DNA of 64,000 nucleotides from contig NZ_CP106759.1 in the NCBI RefSeq assembly GCF_025642255.1, positions 3,871,501 to 3,935,500 of the forward strand, given 5' to 3'. Of the stretch, positions 17,952 through 27,499 are shown piece by piece. Source of the stretch: Stenotrophomonas maltophilia (lineage in GTDB: Bacteria; Pseudomonadota; Gammaproteobacteria; Xanthomonadales; Xanthomonadaceae). Below the pieces are notes generated by a model. It worked only from the letters and a program-made list of their open reading frames with translations. It had not been told where the DNA came from and did no database searches. The position numbers and the translations under genes were made by a program. Positions within the stretch are counted from its first letter, which is position 1. Every line of letters starts with the position of its first letter.

Positions 17952-18701
17952 TCACGGAACCCGTGCGCAGACCCACACGCGCACCTCTGCGGCACCCACG
18001 CAGCGTAGTGTCTCGGCGATTTCCATCACGGTGCTGCCGGTGGTCATCACATCATCGACCACGGTCAGCCGCGGCGGCACCGGCGCATGTGCATCGAAGG
18101 CGTCGAACAGGTTGTCCCTGCGCTGTTCGGCCGTGCGTTCGGACTGTGGTGCCGTATGCCGGCGACGGTACAGGCCCTGCCAGACCGGCATCGGCAGCAA
18201 CCGGCATAGTTCGGCGGCCTGGTTGTAACCACGCTGGCGCAGGCGCCGATCATGCAATGGCACCGGCACGAGCGGCGCGCACGACCAGGGCGGCGGCGCG
18301 CGTTGCATCAGCTGCGCGAGCAGGCGTCCGGCCGCCAGGTCCTGATGGAACTTGTAGCGCACCAGCAGCTGGTCCACCGGCGGCAGGTACAGCAGGCTCG
18401 CGTGCGTGGCCAGCTGCGGTGGTACCTCCTCGCGGCAGCTGCCGCAGACGATCAGGGCCGCATCCGGCAGCGGCAGCGCGCAGCGCAGGCAGGCGCGACC
18501 CGACCACGGCAGTCCGGCGTAGCAGGCCGGACAGAGATCCAGCTCGTCGTGACCCGGGTCATTGCAGACCAGGCAGCGTAGTGGAATCAGCAGGCGCAGC
18601 AGCCGTTGCAACGGGGCCCCGGCGACGATGCGGTGGACGATGCGCATGCGGCAGGCTCGCGCATGGCAGGCAGCGACGCCATCGGCGGACGGACCAGACA
18701 T
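17952..18701 (-). CDS. ComF-family phosphoribosyltransferase-like protein
   Basis: A cytosolic protein of the ComF/GntX family, associated with DNA uptake and use of external DNA. The zinc-finger region has CLVC...CPACYAGLPW and CLRC...CGSC. The type I phosphoribosyltransferase signature VVDDVMTTGSTV is near the C-terminus, and the RQRGYNQA block precedes it. The start is uncertain: ATG 18701 gives 249 residues and ATG 18647 (MRIVHRIVAG) gives 231. Neither has a clear ribosome-binding site. It stands alone on the minus strand downstream of the ClC gene. Confidence 0.88.
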   Translation of the reverse strand: MSGPSADGVAACHARACRMRIVHRIVAGAPLQRLLRLLIPLRCLVCNDPGHDELDLCPACYAGLPWSGRACLRCALPLPDAALIVCGSCREEVPPQLATHASLLYLPPVDQLLVRYKFHQDLAAGRLLAQLMQRAPPPWSCAPLVPVPLHDRRLRQRGYNQAAELCRLLPMPVWQGLYRRRHTAPQSERTAEQRRDNLFDAFDAHAPVPPRLTVVDDVMTTGSTVMEIAETLRCVGAAEVRVWVCARVP

Positions 18702-18830
18702 GGGTCGGTGAAATGCCCGTCATCGTGTCCCGACGGGTATGACCCACCATGCCCCCTACTGCATGGCCTGCCAGGGTGGCTGCCGGTCGCCTCTCCCTGG
18801 CAGCATCTGCCGGGCACGTACGCGGATCAC

Positions 18831-20171
18831 CTACTTTCGACCGGGATCGACGGACGTGGCATCGGCCGATGGGCCAGGCACCATCAGCAGCTCGGCCAGG
18901 CCACGATAGATCGGCACCCGGCACACCAGACCGGATACCCCACGGGCAATCAGTACCGTGGCCAGAATCGGCAGCAGCAGGTCACCGCTGTCCGTCAGTT
19001 CCAGCGAGATCACGGCGGAGGTCAGCGGCGCCTGGGTGACGCCGGTCAGATACGCACACATGCCGAGCAGCACGAACGCGCGTGGATCCACGCCGGGCAT
19101 CAGTACCGCCAGGTTGTGGCCCAACCCGGCACCGACCGCGAGCGCAGGCGAGAACAGGCCCCCGGGGATACCGGCCACATAGGAGGCCAGATTGGCCAGC
19201 AGCTTCATCAACCCGAACTCATGACCCACCAGCGCGTGACCCTGCACCAGACTGCGTGCCTGTTCGTAGCCGGTGCCGAACGCACCTTCACCAAACAGCA
19301 TCGCCAGCGCCACCACCACCAGGCCGCAGCCGGCGGCCAACAGCACGGGATGGCGCTGGCGCAGTTGCCCCAGCCAGCGCGGACGGCCTGCCGCGCTCGC
19401 CAGTACGGCGCGCGCGAACAGTCCTCCCAGCAATCCCGCCACCACACCGCACAGCAGGATCGCCAGCCAGCCCTGGCCCAGCGGAAGCCGCGCCGAAACA
19501 CGGCCGAAGTAGGTGTAGTTGCCCAGCAGACCCAGCGATACCACACCACCGACGATCACCGCCGTCAGCAGCGTGCCCGAGAACCGGTGCTCGAAGCGGC
19601 CGCTGAGTTCCTCGATGGCGAACACGATGCCTGCCAACGGGGTATTGAAGGCTGCCGCGATGCCTGCGGCGCCGCCCGCCAGCAGGAAGTGCGACAGCTC
19701 ACGCGGGTCCTTGAAACCAAACCAACGACCGAACAGGTACATCAGGCTTGCACCCACGTGCACGGTCGGACCTTCGCGGCCGACCGAAGCACCGCCCAAC
19801 AACGACAGTGACGTCAGCAGCAGCTTGCCGGCCGATACCGCCGGTGAAAGATTCGTCGCGCGGAACGAGGCATCCGGCTTGTCCAGCGCAGCGATGACCT
19901 GGGGAATGCCGCTGCCGCGGGTAGGCTTCAGTACACCGCTGGTCAGCCATGCCAGCAGCGCGAAGATGCCTGGCGTCAGCAGCAGCGCCCACCACGGCGA
20001 ATGGGTGGTGATGCGCTGGAACAGATGGAACGCCGCGTCGCTGGCCTCGGCGAACAGAATGGCCACCAGCGCCACGGCCACGGCACCGCCCCAGAGTGCG
20101 GCGCGGCGGCGCCAGGCCTCGCTGAGGACCAGCGCGGCGATGCGTCCGCGAAGACGATGGAGATCGGTCAT
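18831..20171 (-). CDS. ClC-family chloride transporter
   Basis: A polytopic inner-membrane protein of 446 residues that moves chloride, most likely by H+/Cl- exchange. The selectivity-filter motifs GSGIPQV, GREGPTVHVG and the GIPGGLFSPALAVGAG block (shown in part) are conserved. The gating glutamate of GREGP is present, and the IVFAIEEL segment retains the acidic pair that contains the internal proton glutamate, so an exchanger is favoured over a channel. I chose ATG 20171 (MTDLHRLRGR). The 44 residues of open frame above it overlap the bioB operator region and look non-protein. It diverges from bioB. Confidence 0.9.
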   Translation of the reverse strand: MTDLHRLRGRIAALVLSEAWRRRAALWGGAVAVALVAILFAEASDAAFHLFQRITTHSPWWALLLTPGIFALLAWLTSGVLKPTRGSGIPQVIAALDKPDASFRATNLSPAVSAGKLLLTSLSLLGGASVGREGPTVHVGASLMYLFGRWFGFKDPRELSHFLLAGGAAGIAAAFNTPLAGIVFAIEELSGRFEHRFSGTLLTAVIVGGVVSLGLLGNYTYFGRVSARLPLGQGWLAILLCGVVAGLLGGLFARAVLASAAGRPRWLGQLRQRHPVLLAAGCGLVVVALAMLFGEGAFGTGYEQARSLVQGHALVGHEFGLMKLLANLASYVAGIPGGLFSPALAVGAGLGHNLAVLMPGVDPRAFVLLGMCAYLTGVTQAPLTSAVISLELTDSGDLLLPILATVLIARGVSGLVCRVPIYRGLAELLMVPGPSADATSVDPGRK

Positions 20172-20284
20172 GGGACAGAGTCTGCGCGCAAGCGCTTCCG
20201 TTGGGCGGTAGTCACTGTGGCCGCAAGCCTTGCAGGAAGCGGTGAAACGCGGCCATCCGCGTCGGGCCTGATCAACCGATGCAC

Positions 20285-20316
20285 TGTAAACCACTAAAAA
20301 CACTCACGGGTTGACA
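20285..20316 (+). promoter_or_regulatory. Candidate BirA (BioR-type) biotin operator
   Basis: TGTAAACC-N16-GGTTGACA, an imperfect palindrome with one mismatch to the BirA operator arms (TTGTAAACC and GGTTTACAA) and the same 16-bp spacing as the E. coli bio operator. It lies 58 bp before bioB and its right arm contains TTGACA, so bound BirA would cover a possible -35 element. This predicts repression of bioB-F-H-SDR-C when biotin is plentiful. Confidence 0.7.
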
Positions 20317-20373
20317 GCCTTTCCACCCCCCTCCACACTGCCGCCCTCGCTCCACTCGTACCCGGGTCCCGCC

Positions 20374-21417
20374 ATGGCCACTGCCGTCCGCCACGACTGG
20401 CAACACGATGAACTGCAGGCGCTGTTCGAACTCTCCCTCCCCGACCTGTTGTTCCGCGCCGCTGCAGTCCATCGCGAGCACTTCGACCCCGCCCGGGTGC
20501 AGGTCTCCACGCTGCTGTCGGTGAAGACCGGCGGCTGCCCGGAGGACTGCGCGTACTGCCCGCAGGCCCAGCGCTACAGCACCGGCGTCAACGCACAGAA
20601 GCTGATGGACACCGAAGCGGTACTGGCCAAGGCGCGCCAGGCCAAGGCTGCCGGTGCGTCGCGCTTCTGCATGGGCGCGGCCTGGCGATCGCCGAAGGAT
20701 CGCGACATCCCGAAAGTGGCCGCGATGATTGCCGGGGTGAAGGCACTGGGCCTGGAAACCTGCGCCACGCTGGGCATGCTCAGTGGCGACCAGGCACGGG
20801 CACTGAAGGACGCAGGCCTGGACTACTACAACCATAACCTCGACACCGCGCCGGACTATTACGACTCGATCATCCATACCCGCCAGTACCAGGACCGCCT
20901 GGACACGCTGGAGCACGTGCGGGATGCAGGCCTGAAGACCTGCTGCGGCGGCATCGTCGGCATGGGCGAGACGCGGGCGCAGCGCGTGGGCCTGCTGCTG
21001 GCCCTGGCCACGCTGCCGGCCCATCCGGATTCGGTGCCGATCAACAGACTGGTGCAGGTGGCCGGTACGCCGCTGCACGGCAGTGCCGAACTGGACCCGT
21101 TCGAGTTCGTGCGAATGATCGCGGTGGCACGCATTGCCATGCCGCGTTCGATGGTGCGCCTGTCGGCCGGCCGCGAGGCGATGAGCGACGAACTGCAGGC
21201 GCTGTGCTTCCTGGCCGGCGCCAACTCCATCTTCTATGGCGACAGGCTGCTGACCACCGGCAACCCGGAAAGCGAGCGCGATCTGGCATTGTTCGCGCGG
21301 CTGGGCCTGCAGCCGATGGCGGTGCAGGTGGACGCCGAGGGCCACGACCACGGCGGTACCGTGCATGCCGATATCGGCAGCGATGCACCCGGCTGCGGCT
21401 GCGCTCACGCAGCCTGA
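20374..21417 (+). CDS. bioB: Biotin synthase BioB
   Basis: A radical SAM enzyme that inserts sulfur into dethiobiotin. The 347-residue product has the CxxxCxxC cluster motif in [11 protein letters not shown], the YNHNLDT block and the [11 protein letters not shown] block. It ends in a Cys/His-rich tail (PGCGCAHAA). ATG 20374 is chosen because the family homology starts with the [13 protein letters not shown] segment; the in-frame ORF begins earlier, inside the operator, and that part is Pro-rich. No clear ribosome-binding site precedes it. It is the first gene of the biotin operon. Confidence 0.96.
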   Translation: MATAVRHDWQHDELQALFELSLPDLLFRAAAVHREHFDPARVQVSTLLSVKTGGCPEDCAYCPQAQRYSTGVNAQKLMDTEAVLAKARQAKAAGASRFCMGAAWRSPKDRDIPKVAAMIAGVKALGLETCATLGMLSGDQARALKDAGLDYYNHNLDTAPDYYDSIIHTRQYQDRLDTLEHVRDAGLKTCCGGIVGMGETRAQRVGLLLALATLPAHPDSVPINRLVQVAGTPLHGSAELDPFEFVRMIAVARIAMPRSMVRLSAGREAMSDELQALCFLAGANSIFYGDRLLTTGNPESERDLALFARLGLQPMAVQVDAEGHDHGGTVHADIGSDAPGCGCAHAA

Positions 21418-21484
21418 GACGGGGCCCGAGCAGGCGTCGCGGCAACGCGCTACCCTAGCCGCCCCGTCGCCGCCTCCCGCCGCC

Positions 21485-22708
21485 ATGGCCCGCCCCGACC
21501 TCACCGCCCGCATCCAGGACCAGCGCGCGCTGCGCGATGCCCAAGGTCGTCGCCGCCCACGGCGCACGGTCACCCGCCGCGATGGCGTCTGCCTGGAAGT
21601 GGAAGGCCGCTGGCTGACCGGCTTCTGCAGCAACGACTATCTGGGCCTGGCCCAGCAGTTCAGCGTGGTCAATGCATTGCAGGACGCGGCCGCCCGCGAA
21701 GGCGCCGGGGCCGGCGCATCGCACCTGGTCTGCGGCCACCACGCGATGCACGATGCTCTGGAACGCGAAATGGCCGAGTGGCTGGGCTACCCGCGCGCAC
21801 TGCTGTTCGGCAGCGGTTTTGCCGCCAACCTGGCGGTGCAGCAGGCGCTGCTGAGCGAAGAAAACGACGTCTGCGTGCAGGACAAGCTCAATCACGCCAG
21901 TCTGCTCGATGCCACGCGGCTAGCCGGTGCGCGTCTGCGCCGCTACCCGCACCTGGATGCGGAAGGGGCCATGCGCCAGCTCAGGCACGCAGCCGATGGC
22001 GCAGCGATGCTGGCCACCGATGGTGTCTTCAGCATGGACGGCGACGTCGCGCCGCTGCGCGCACTGTCACTGGTCGCGCGCCTGCAGCAGGCACTGTTCT
22101 ATGTGGACGATGCACATGGCGTTGGCGTGGTCGGCGATGGCCGGGGCACGGTGGCGGCCGCCGGTCTGGGCGTGGACGACGTGCCGTTGCAACTGGTCAC
22201 CCTGGGCAAGGCGCTGGGCAGCGCCGGCGCGGTGGTGCTGGGCCGCGAAGACCTGATCGAGCATCTGGCCGAAACCGCCCGCCCCTACATCTACACCACC
22301 GCGATGCCGCCGGCGCTGGCGGCGGCGGCACTGGAAGCAGTGCGCCTGGCACGCCGCGACAACTGGCGCCGCACCAAGCTGGTCGACCTGATCGCACTGT
22401 TCCGCGGCGAAGCGCGCCGCCACGGGCTGGACCTGATGGCATCGGAGACACCGATCCAGCCCCTGCTGTGCGGCGATGACCACACCGCACTGGCGCTGTC
22501 CAAGGCGCTGGAGCAGGCGGGATGGCTGGTCGGAGCGATTCGCCCGCCGACCGTTCCAGAGGGCAAGGCACGCCTGCGCGTCACCCTCTCTGCCCTGCAC
22601 ACGGCAGACCAGGTGCGGGGGCTGGTCGAGGCCATCGCCAGCGCGCGTGATCGCCTCTCGATCACGCCGCGCGAGGCCACGCCACCGCCGTTGCCGGCCC
22701 TGGCTTGA
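21485..22708 (+). CDS. bioF: 8-amino-7-oxononanoate synthase BioF
   Basis: A PLP enzyme that condenses pimeloyl-ACP and alanine in biotin synthesis. The 407-residue product shows [33 protein letters not shown] and the Schiff-base lysine in [11 protein letters not shown]. The start ATG 21485 ([10 protein letters not shown]) fits family length. It follows bioB by 67 bp and precedes bioH by 18 bp. Confidence 0.95.
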   Translation: MARPDLTARIQDQRALRDAQGRRRPRRTVTRRDGVCLEVEGRWLTGFCSNDYLGLAQQFSVVNALQDAAAREGAGAGASHLVCGHHAMHDALEREMAEWLGYPRALLFGSGFAANLAVQQALLSEENDVCVQDKLNHASLLDATRLAGARLRRYPHLDAEGAMRQLRHAADGAAMLATDGVFSMDGDVAPLRALSLVARLQQALFYVDDAHGVGVVGDGRGTVAAAGLGVDDVPLQLVTLGKALGSAGAVVLGREDLIEHLAETARPYIYTTAMPPALAAAALEAVRLARRDNWRRTKLVDLIALFRGEARRHGLDLMASETPIQPLLCGDDHTALALSKALEQAGWLVGAIRPPTVPEGKARLRVTLSALHTADQVRGLVEAIASARDRLSITPREATPPPLPALA

Positions 22709-22726
22709 GGTTCGGCTGGTTTCCGC

Positions 22727-23506
22727 ATGCATATCGAAGTCGCCGGCCAGGGGCCGGACCTGGTACTGATCCACGGCTGGGCCCTGCAGGGCGGTGTGTT
22801 CGCGCCGCTGGTCCAGCGCCTGGCGCAGCAGTTCACCCTGCACCTGGTCGATCTTCCCGGACACGGCCACAGCCGCGGGGACACCACGCCGTTGCGCCTG
22901 CCCTTCGTGGTCAACGCGATCGCCGCCGCCACGCCACCGGCGGTGTGGTGCGGGTGGTCGCTGGGCGGGCTGTTCGCACTGCATGCCGCGGCGACCCTGC
23001 CGAAAGTGCGGGGACTGGCGATGATCGCTGCCACGCCCCGCTTCGTGCGCGGCGACGACTGGCCGCATGCGGTGGAGCCGGCCGTGTTCGAGCAGTTCGG
23101 CCGTGAGCTGGCCGGCGATTTCGGTGGCACGCTGGAACGATTCCTGGCCCTGGATGTAATGGGTTCGGCGCACGCCCGCGAGGAACTGCGCACCCTGCGC
23201 CAGCGCCTGGTGGAACGCGGTGCACCGACCGCACGCGCCCTGCGGGAGGGTCTGCAGCTGCTGGAAAGCACCGACCTGCGCGGCGCCCTGCCGGCACTGG
23301 GCAAGCCCAGCCTGTGGATCGCCGGTCAACGCGACAGGCTGGTGCCACCGGCCGCCATACAGGCTGCAGCGGCGCTCGCGCCCGGCGGACAGGCGCTGAC
23401 CATCGCTCACGGCGGCCACGCCCCCTTCCTCGGCCACGCCGACGAAGTGGCCGCCGTCCTGCAACGCTTCGTTGCCGGCCTGACACCGGCGGATGACGGA
23501 CAATGA
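22727..23506 (+). CDS. bioH: Pimeloyl-ACP methyl ester esterase BioH
   Basis: A cytosolic alpha/beta-hydrolase that removes the methyl cap after pimeloyl chain assembly, matching BioC in the same operon. The 259-residue product has LIHGWALQG, the nucleophile elbow GWSLGG, a GQRD-type acid region and the catalytic His in AHGGHAPFLGH. Confidence 0.94.
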   Translation: MHIEVAGQGPDLVLIHGWALQGGVFAPLVQRLAQQFTLHLVDLPGHGHSRGDTTPLRLPFVVNAIAAATPPAVWCGWSLGGLFALHAAATLPKVRGLAMIAATPRFVRGDDWPHAVEPAVFEQFGRELAGDFGGTLERFLALDVMGSAHAREELRTLRQRLVERGAPTARALREGLQLLESTDLRGALPALGKPSLWIAGQRDRLVPPAAIQAAAALAPGGQALTIAHGGHAPFLGHADEVAAVLQRFVAGLTPADDGQ

Positions 23507-23535
23507 CGTTCCTTCGAACTGCGCAGGGCTGACGC

Positions 23536-24315
23536 ATGGATCTGGGTATCAAGGGCCGCTGGGCCCTGGTCTGCGGTGCAAGCAAGGGGCTGGGCCTGGG
23601 ATGCGCGCGCGCACTGGTGCGCGAAGGCGTGAACGTGGTGATCGTTGCGCGCGGCGAAGCAGCGCTGCAGGCCGCCGCCGAGCATCTGCGCGCACTGCCC
23701 GGCGCCGGCGAGGTGCACGCGGTCGCTGCCGACGTCAGCACAGAAGCCGGACGTGCCGCTGCGTTGGCCGCCTGCCCGCAGGTGGACATCCTGGTCAACA
23801 ACGCGGGCGGGCCGCCGCCGGGCGATTTCCGCAGCTTCGAGCGTGACGACTGGATCGCTGCACTGGACGCCAACATGCTGGCCCCGATCGCGCTGATCCG
23901 CGCCACCGTGGACGCGATGATCGAGCGCGGCTTCGGCCGCATCGTCAACATCACCTCGTCGGCGGTGAAGGCGCCGATCGATACCCTGGCGTTGTCCAAC
24001 GGCGCGCGCAGTGGCTTGACCGGCTTCGTCGCCGGTCTGTCGCGGCGCACGGTCGCCCACAACGTCACCCTCAACAATCTGCTGCCTGGCCAGTTCGACA
24101 CTGATCGCCTGCGCGCCAACTTCGCCCACAGCGCGGGCAAGGATGGCGATGCCGGAGAGATCGCCGAGCGCCGCCGCCAGCAGATCCCCGCCGGCCGCTT
24201 CGGCACCGCCGACGAGTTCGGCGCGTCCTGCGCTTTCCTGTGCAGCGCACAGGCCGGCTACATCACCGGGCAGAACCTGCTGATCGATGGCGGCGCCTAC
24301 CCCGGTACGTTCTGA
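23536..24315 (+). CDS. SDR-fold protein lacking the catalytic Tyr-Lys pair, in the biotin operon
   Basis: A 259-residue short-chain dehydrogenase-like protein. It keeps the cofactor motif GASKGLG (14-20), NNAGG (88-92) and Ser141-Ser142, but the usual YxxxK is SNGAR: position 154 is Ser and 158 is Arg. Bacterial SDR-like proteins with an imperfect catalytic tetrad are a known subgroup, so loss is not a sequencing slip. It is the fourth gene of the operon, with spacings of 29 bp to bioH and 11 bp to bioC. A role in pimelate-chain reduction or in binding an intermediate is possible, but unproven. Confidence 0.85.
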   Translation: MDLGIKGRWALVCGASKGLGLGCARALVREGVNVVIVARGEAALQAAAEHLRALPGAGEVHAVAADVSTEAGRAAALAACPQVDILVNNAGGPPPGDFRSFERDDWIAALDANMLAPIALIRATVDAMIERGFGRIVNITSSAVKAPIDTLALSNGARSGLTGFVAGLSRRTVAHNVTLNNLLPGQFDTDRLRANFAHSAGKDGDAGEIAERRRQQIPAGRFGTADEFGASCAFLCSAQAGYITGQNLLIDGGAYPGTF

Positions 24316-24326
24316 GAGATTCTGCA

Positions 24327-25211
24327 ATGCCGTCCCACTTCGATCCCCGCCATGTGCGCCGTGCGTTCTCCCGCGCCGCCAGCAGCTACGACGCCGCCGC
24401 TGCCCTGCAGCGCGAAGTGCAGTCACGGCTGGTGGAATCGCTGGACTACCTGGAGGCACGCAGGCCCGAGGTGGTGCTGGACATCGGTGCCGGTACCGGC
24501 CATGCCAGCGCACTGATGAAGAAGCGCTGGCCGAAGGCACAGGTGATCGCGCTGGATATCGCCCTGCCGATGCTCGATCAGGCCAGGCGCCAGGCCGGGT
24601 GGTGGAAGCCCTTCCAGCGCCTGTGCGCCGATGCGGCGGCGTTGCCGCTGGCCGACAACAGTGTGGATGTGATCTTCAGCAATCTCTGCCTGCAATGGGT
24701 GGACGATCTGCCTGCAGTGTTCGCCGGCTTCCGCCGCGTGCTCAAGCCCGGCGGCCTGCTGTTGTGCTCGACTTTCGGGCCGGAAACCCTGATCGAGCTC
24801 AACGAAGCGTTCGCTGCTGCCGATGATCGCCCGCACGTCAGCCGTTTCGCGCAGATCGCACAGTTCGGCGACGCGCTGATGATGGCCGGCTTCCGCGACC
24901 CCGTGCTGGACCGCGACCTGTTCACCCTGACCTACGAGGATCTGCCCGCCTTGATGCGCGAACTGCGGGCGATGGGCGCGACCAATGCGCGGGTGGACCG
25001 TCGGCATACGCTGACCGGCCGCGGGCGCTTCGCCGCTGCGGCGGCCGCCTACGAGCCGATGCGCCGTGCCGATGGCACGCTGCCCAGCAGTTGGGAAGTG
25101 ATCTATGCCCATGCCTGGGCACCGGACCCGGGCGCGCCGATCCGCGAAGGCGGCCACGACGTGGCCTCGGTACCGGTGTCGGCCATTCCGATCCGCCGCA
25201 AGCAGACCTGA
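24327..25211 (+). CDS. bioC: Malonyl-ACP O-methyltransferase BioC
   Basis: A SAM-dependent methyltransferase that caps malonyl-ACP so the fatty-acid machinery can build pimeloyl-ACP methyl ester. The 294-residue product has the AFSRAASSYDAAAALQ start block, SAM motif VLDIGAGTGHAS, and LQWVDDLPAVFAGFRRVLKPGG. I chose ATG 24327, preceded by GAGAG at a normal distance; the longer open frame overlaps the SDR gene. It is the last gene of the operon. Confidence 0.94.
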   Translation: MPSHFDPRHVRRAFSRAASSYDAAAALQREVQSRLVESLDYLEARRPEVVLDIGAGTGHASALMKKRWPKAQVIALDIALPMLDQARRQAGWWKPFQRLCADAAALPLADNSVDVIFSNLCLQWVDDLPAVFAGFRRVLKPGGLLLCSTFGPETLIELNEAFAAADDRPHVSRFAQIAQFGDALMMAGFRDPVLDRDLFTLTYEDLPALMRELRAMGATNARVDRRHTLTGRGRFAAAAAAYEPMRRADGTLPSSWEVIYAHAWAPDPGAPIREGGHDVASVPVSAIPIRRKQT

Positions 25212-25232
25212 TCGATCGATCACGGGTGATGC

Positions 25233-25248
25233 GCCGACCAAGGTCGGC
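25233..25248. terminator. Short hairpin between convergent genes
   Basis: GCCGACC-AA-GGTCGGC, a perfect 7-bp stem in the 63-bp gap between bioC and the YdcF-like gene. There is no U tract. The same TGCCGACCAAGGTCGGCA-type hairpin is common in Stenotrophomonas intergenic DNA (from general knowledge). It probably separates two converging transcripts. Confidence 0.5.
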
Positions 25249-25274
25249 ACCCACCCAAGGCAGGCGGCAGCCGC

Positions 25275-25907
25275 TCAGGTATTGGCCGGCGAACTCAGCG
25301 GTGGCCGCACCAGATCGCGATGGAAGAAATAGATTTCCTGCAGCAGGAAACGCCAGCTGGTGTGGAAGCTGCGGAAGCGGGTGCTCGGCGTCGATGACGC
25401 CAGCGCATCGATGCCCAGCGCCCGGCTCAGGCGCAGCGCGCGTGCCATGTGCAGCGGATCGCTGACGATGATCACCCGGTGCAGGTTGCGCTGGTCCATC
25501 AGCCGCTTGGCCTCGATCAGATTCTGCACGGTGTTGCGCGAGGCGGTTTCAATCAGGATCGCGTCGTCCGGAACGCCGTGCTTGAGCGCATAGCGCCGCG
25601 CCACCTGCGATTCGGAGAAGCGGGCACCGCTGCCGCCATATCCTCCGGTGAAGATCAGCAGCGGTGCATACCGGGCCTCGTACAGGTCCAGGCCATGACG
25701 GATGCGCTCCTCGAAGACCGGCGACGGCTTGGCGTCATAGGCGGCCGCACCGAGCACGATGATCGCATCGGCCTGGGCGGCCTGATCGCGCTCTCCCACC
25801 CAGACGATCCATGCGGTCACGCCCAGCAGCCAGATCACCAGCAGCACGAACAGCCGCCACGCCCAACCGAACAGGCCGGTACGCTCGCGGTGCCGGCCGC
25901 GGCTCAA
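25275..25907 (-). CDS. YdcF/ElyC-like (DUF218) membrane-anchored protein
   Basis: A 210-residue protein with one N-terminal transmembrane segment (about 14-35) and a DUF218 domain: ADAIIVLGAAAYDAKPSP, IFTGGYGGSG, ETASRNTVQNLIEAK, and IVSDPLHMARALRLSRALG. Relatives act on the outside of the inner membrane and have been connected with envelope-carrier metabolism; the reaction is unknown. The start is TTG 25907, overlapping the upstream stop as TTGA, so the two genes are coupled. Confidence 0.85.
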   Translation of the reverse strand: MSRGRHRERTGLFGWAWRLFVLLVIWLLGVTAWIVWVGERDQAAQADAIIVLGAAAYDAKPSPVFEERIRHGLDLYEARYAPLLIFTGGYGGSGARFSESQVARRYALKHGVPDDAILIETASRNTVQNLIEAKRLMDQRNLHRVIIVSDPLHMARALRLSRALGIDALASSTPSTRFRSFHTSWRFLLQEIYFFHRDLVRPPLSSPANT

Positions 25908-26866
25908 GGCATGCCCCAGCGCAGGGCGGGAAGATCGACGTTGCCACCGGACAGCACCAGGCCCACCCGCTGCCCGGCAAACCGTTCCGGCTGGGACAGC
26001 ACCGCCGCCAGCACCGTCGCCGAAGACGGTTCAACCACCTGCTTGAGCACCTCCCACAGCAGGCGCATCGCCGCCAGGGTGGCGGCGTCGTCGACCACGA
26101 TGACCTCCGCCCCGGCAGCACGCAGCAGCGCGAAGTTGGGCGCACCGATCAGGGTGCGCAGGCCATCGCAGACGGTATCGGGGGTGAACGCGCCCTGCCG
26201 CTCGCCAGCGGCCAGCGAGCGGGCGGTATCGTCGGCACCAGCCGGTTCGGCCAGCACCAGCCGGGTCTGCGGGCCGGCCAGCTGCAGCGCCAGCGCAGTA
26301 CCGCTGGCCAGGCCACCACCGCCCACTGGCACCACTAGCACGTCGAACGGCCCGTCGCTGTGCAGCAGTTCCAGCGCAGCGGTGCCCTGCCCTGCCATCA
26401 CCGCCGGATCGGCATACGGGTGCACCAGGGTTGCACCGGTGTCGGCCTGCACCCTGGCGCAGGTGGCCTCACGCTCGGCAATGGTCGGCGCGCAACGCCA
26501 GAGCGTGGCTCCATGGCGCGCGATGTTGGCCAGCTTGGCGGCGACAGCGCCCTCGGGCACCACCACATGGCAGGGAATGCCCCGCGTCCGTGCCGCCAGC
26601 GCCAGGGCCGCGCCATGATTTCCCGATGAATGGGTGACCACACCTCGTGCGGCGCGCTCGTCCGACAGCGACCAGACGGCGTTGCAGGCGCCCCGGAACT
26701 TGAACGCGCCGCCCCGCTGCAGGTGCTCGGCCTTGAAGGCCAGGCGTGCGCCGGCAAGCGTGTCGAGGGTGCGCGAGCGCAGCACCGGCGTCACACTTGC
26801 GTGCGGCGCGATCCTCGCGGCGGCAGCCAGGACATCTTCGGCACGGGGCAACAGTGAATCGCTCAT
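25904..26866 (-). CDS. Threonine/serine dehydratase-like fold-type II PLP enzyme
   Basis: A 320-residue cytosolic enzyme. The PLP lysine is in GGAFKFRGA, the phosphate loop is GGGGLASG, and SSGNHGAA is the substrate loop. It lacks the C-terminal ACT-like regulatory domain of biosynthetic IlvA, so it resembles catabolic threonine dehydratases or serine racemases. The exact substrate cannot be told. It forms a two-gene unit with the YdcF-like gene. Confidence 0.85.
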   Translation of the reverse strand: MSDSLLPRAEDVLAAAARIAPHASVTPVLRSRTLDTLAGARLAFKAEHLQRGGAFKFRGACNAVWSLSDERAARGVVTHSSGNHGAALALAARTRGIPCHVVVPEGAVAAKLANIARHGATLWRCAPTIAEREATCARVQADTGATLVHPYADPAVMAGQGTAALELLHSDGPFDVLVVPVGGGGLASGTALALQLAGPQTRLVLAEPAGADDTARSLAAGERQGAFTPDTVCDGLRTLIGAPNFALLRAAGAEVIVVDDAATLAAMRLLWEVLKQVVEPSSATVLAAVLSQPERFAGQRVGLVLSGGNVDLPALRWGMP

Positions 26867-27022
26867 GACGCAAGATTAACGTATGCCCTCGTGCTGGCGA
26901 CCCCGGCACGGGTCATGCCAGCATGCAGGCCTTCGCCGCCATTCATCCTGGGTGGTGGAATTAAGGGCCGATTCAATGCCCACGCCCGAAGCTGACTGCA
27001 CACCCGTTCTGGGGGGACCCAC

Positions 27023-27499
27023 ATGAAAACGCGCCTGATGCTTGCCGGTGGCCTGTTGCTGGCCCTGACCGGCTGCACCACCTACGACTATGTCGGCGGT
27101 GGCCGCAGCGGCAGCTACTACCACGGTGCGCCGTCGGTGGAGTACCGCTACCCCGCCGGCTATCCCTACAACTACGGCCCGTACTACGGAGGCTATGGCG
27201 GCTATTACGGCGGCTATGGCTACCCGTATTACTCGCGTCCGATCTATCGTCCACCGCACAATCACCGCCCGCCACCGCGCCCGCCGGGCAATGGCGAGAA
27301 CCGTCCGCCGCGTCCGCCTCGCGAGAACAATGGTGGTTCACCGTGGCGGAACATGGACTCGATGCGACGCCCGCCGCAGCCGAGCGTGCAGCGCCCGGCA
27401 CCGCCGGCCCGCCCGGCGCCGGCACCGAGTGCGCCCAGGATGAACGGTTCCCCCTGGCGCAACATGGATCGTGCGACGCAGCGCACACTTGAGCGCTGA
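27023..27499 (+). CDS. Tyr/Gly- then Pro/Arg-rich lipoprotein
   Basis: A 158-residue predicted outer-envelope lipoprotein with lipobox LTGC (residues 15-18) after a short signal peptide. Residues about 35-75 are dominated by Tyr and Gly (GGYGGYYGGYGYPYY); the remainder is Pro/Arg/Asn-rich. The motif GSPWRNMD occurs twice (about 105 and 142). GGGG precedes the ATG at normal distance. No known domain is recognised. The low-complexity composition suggests a disordered surface or periplasmic spacer. Confidence 0.8.
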   Translation: MKTRLMLAGGLLLALTGCTTYDYVGGGRSGSYYHGAPSVEYRYPAGYPYNYGPYYGGYGGYYGGYGYPYYSRPIYRPPHNHRPPPRPPGNGENRPPRPPRENNGGSPWRNMDSMRRPPQPSVQRPAPPARPAPAPSAPRMNGSPWRNMDRATQRTLER

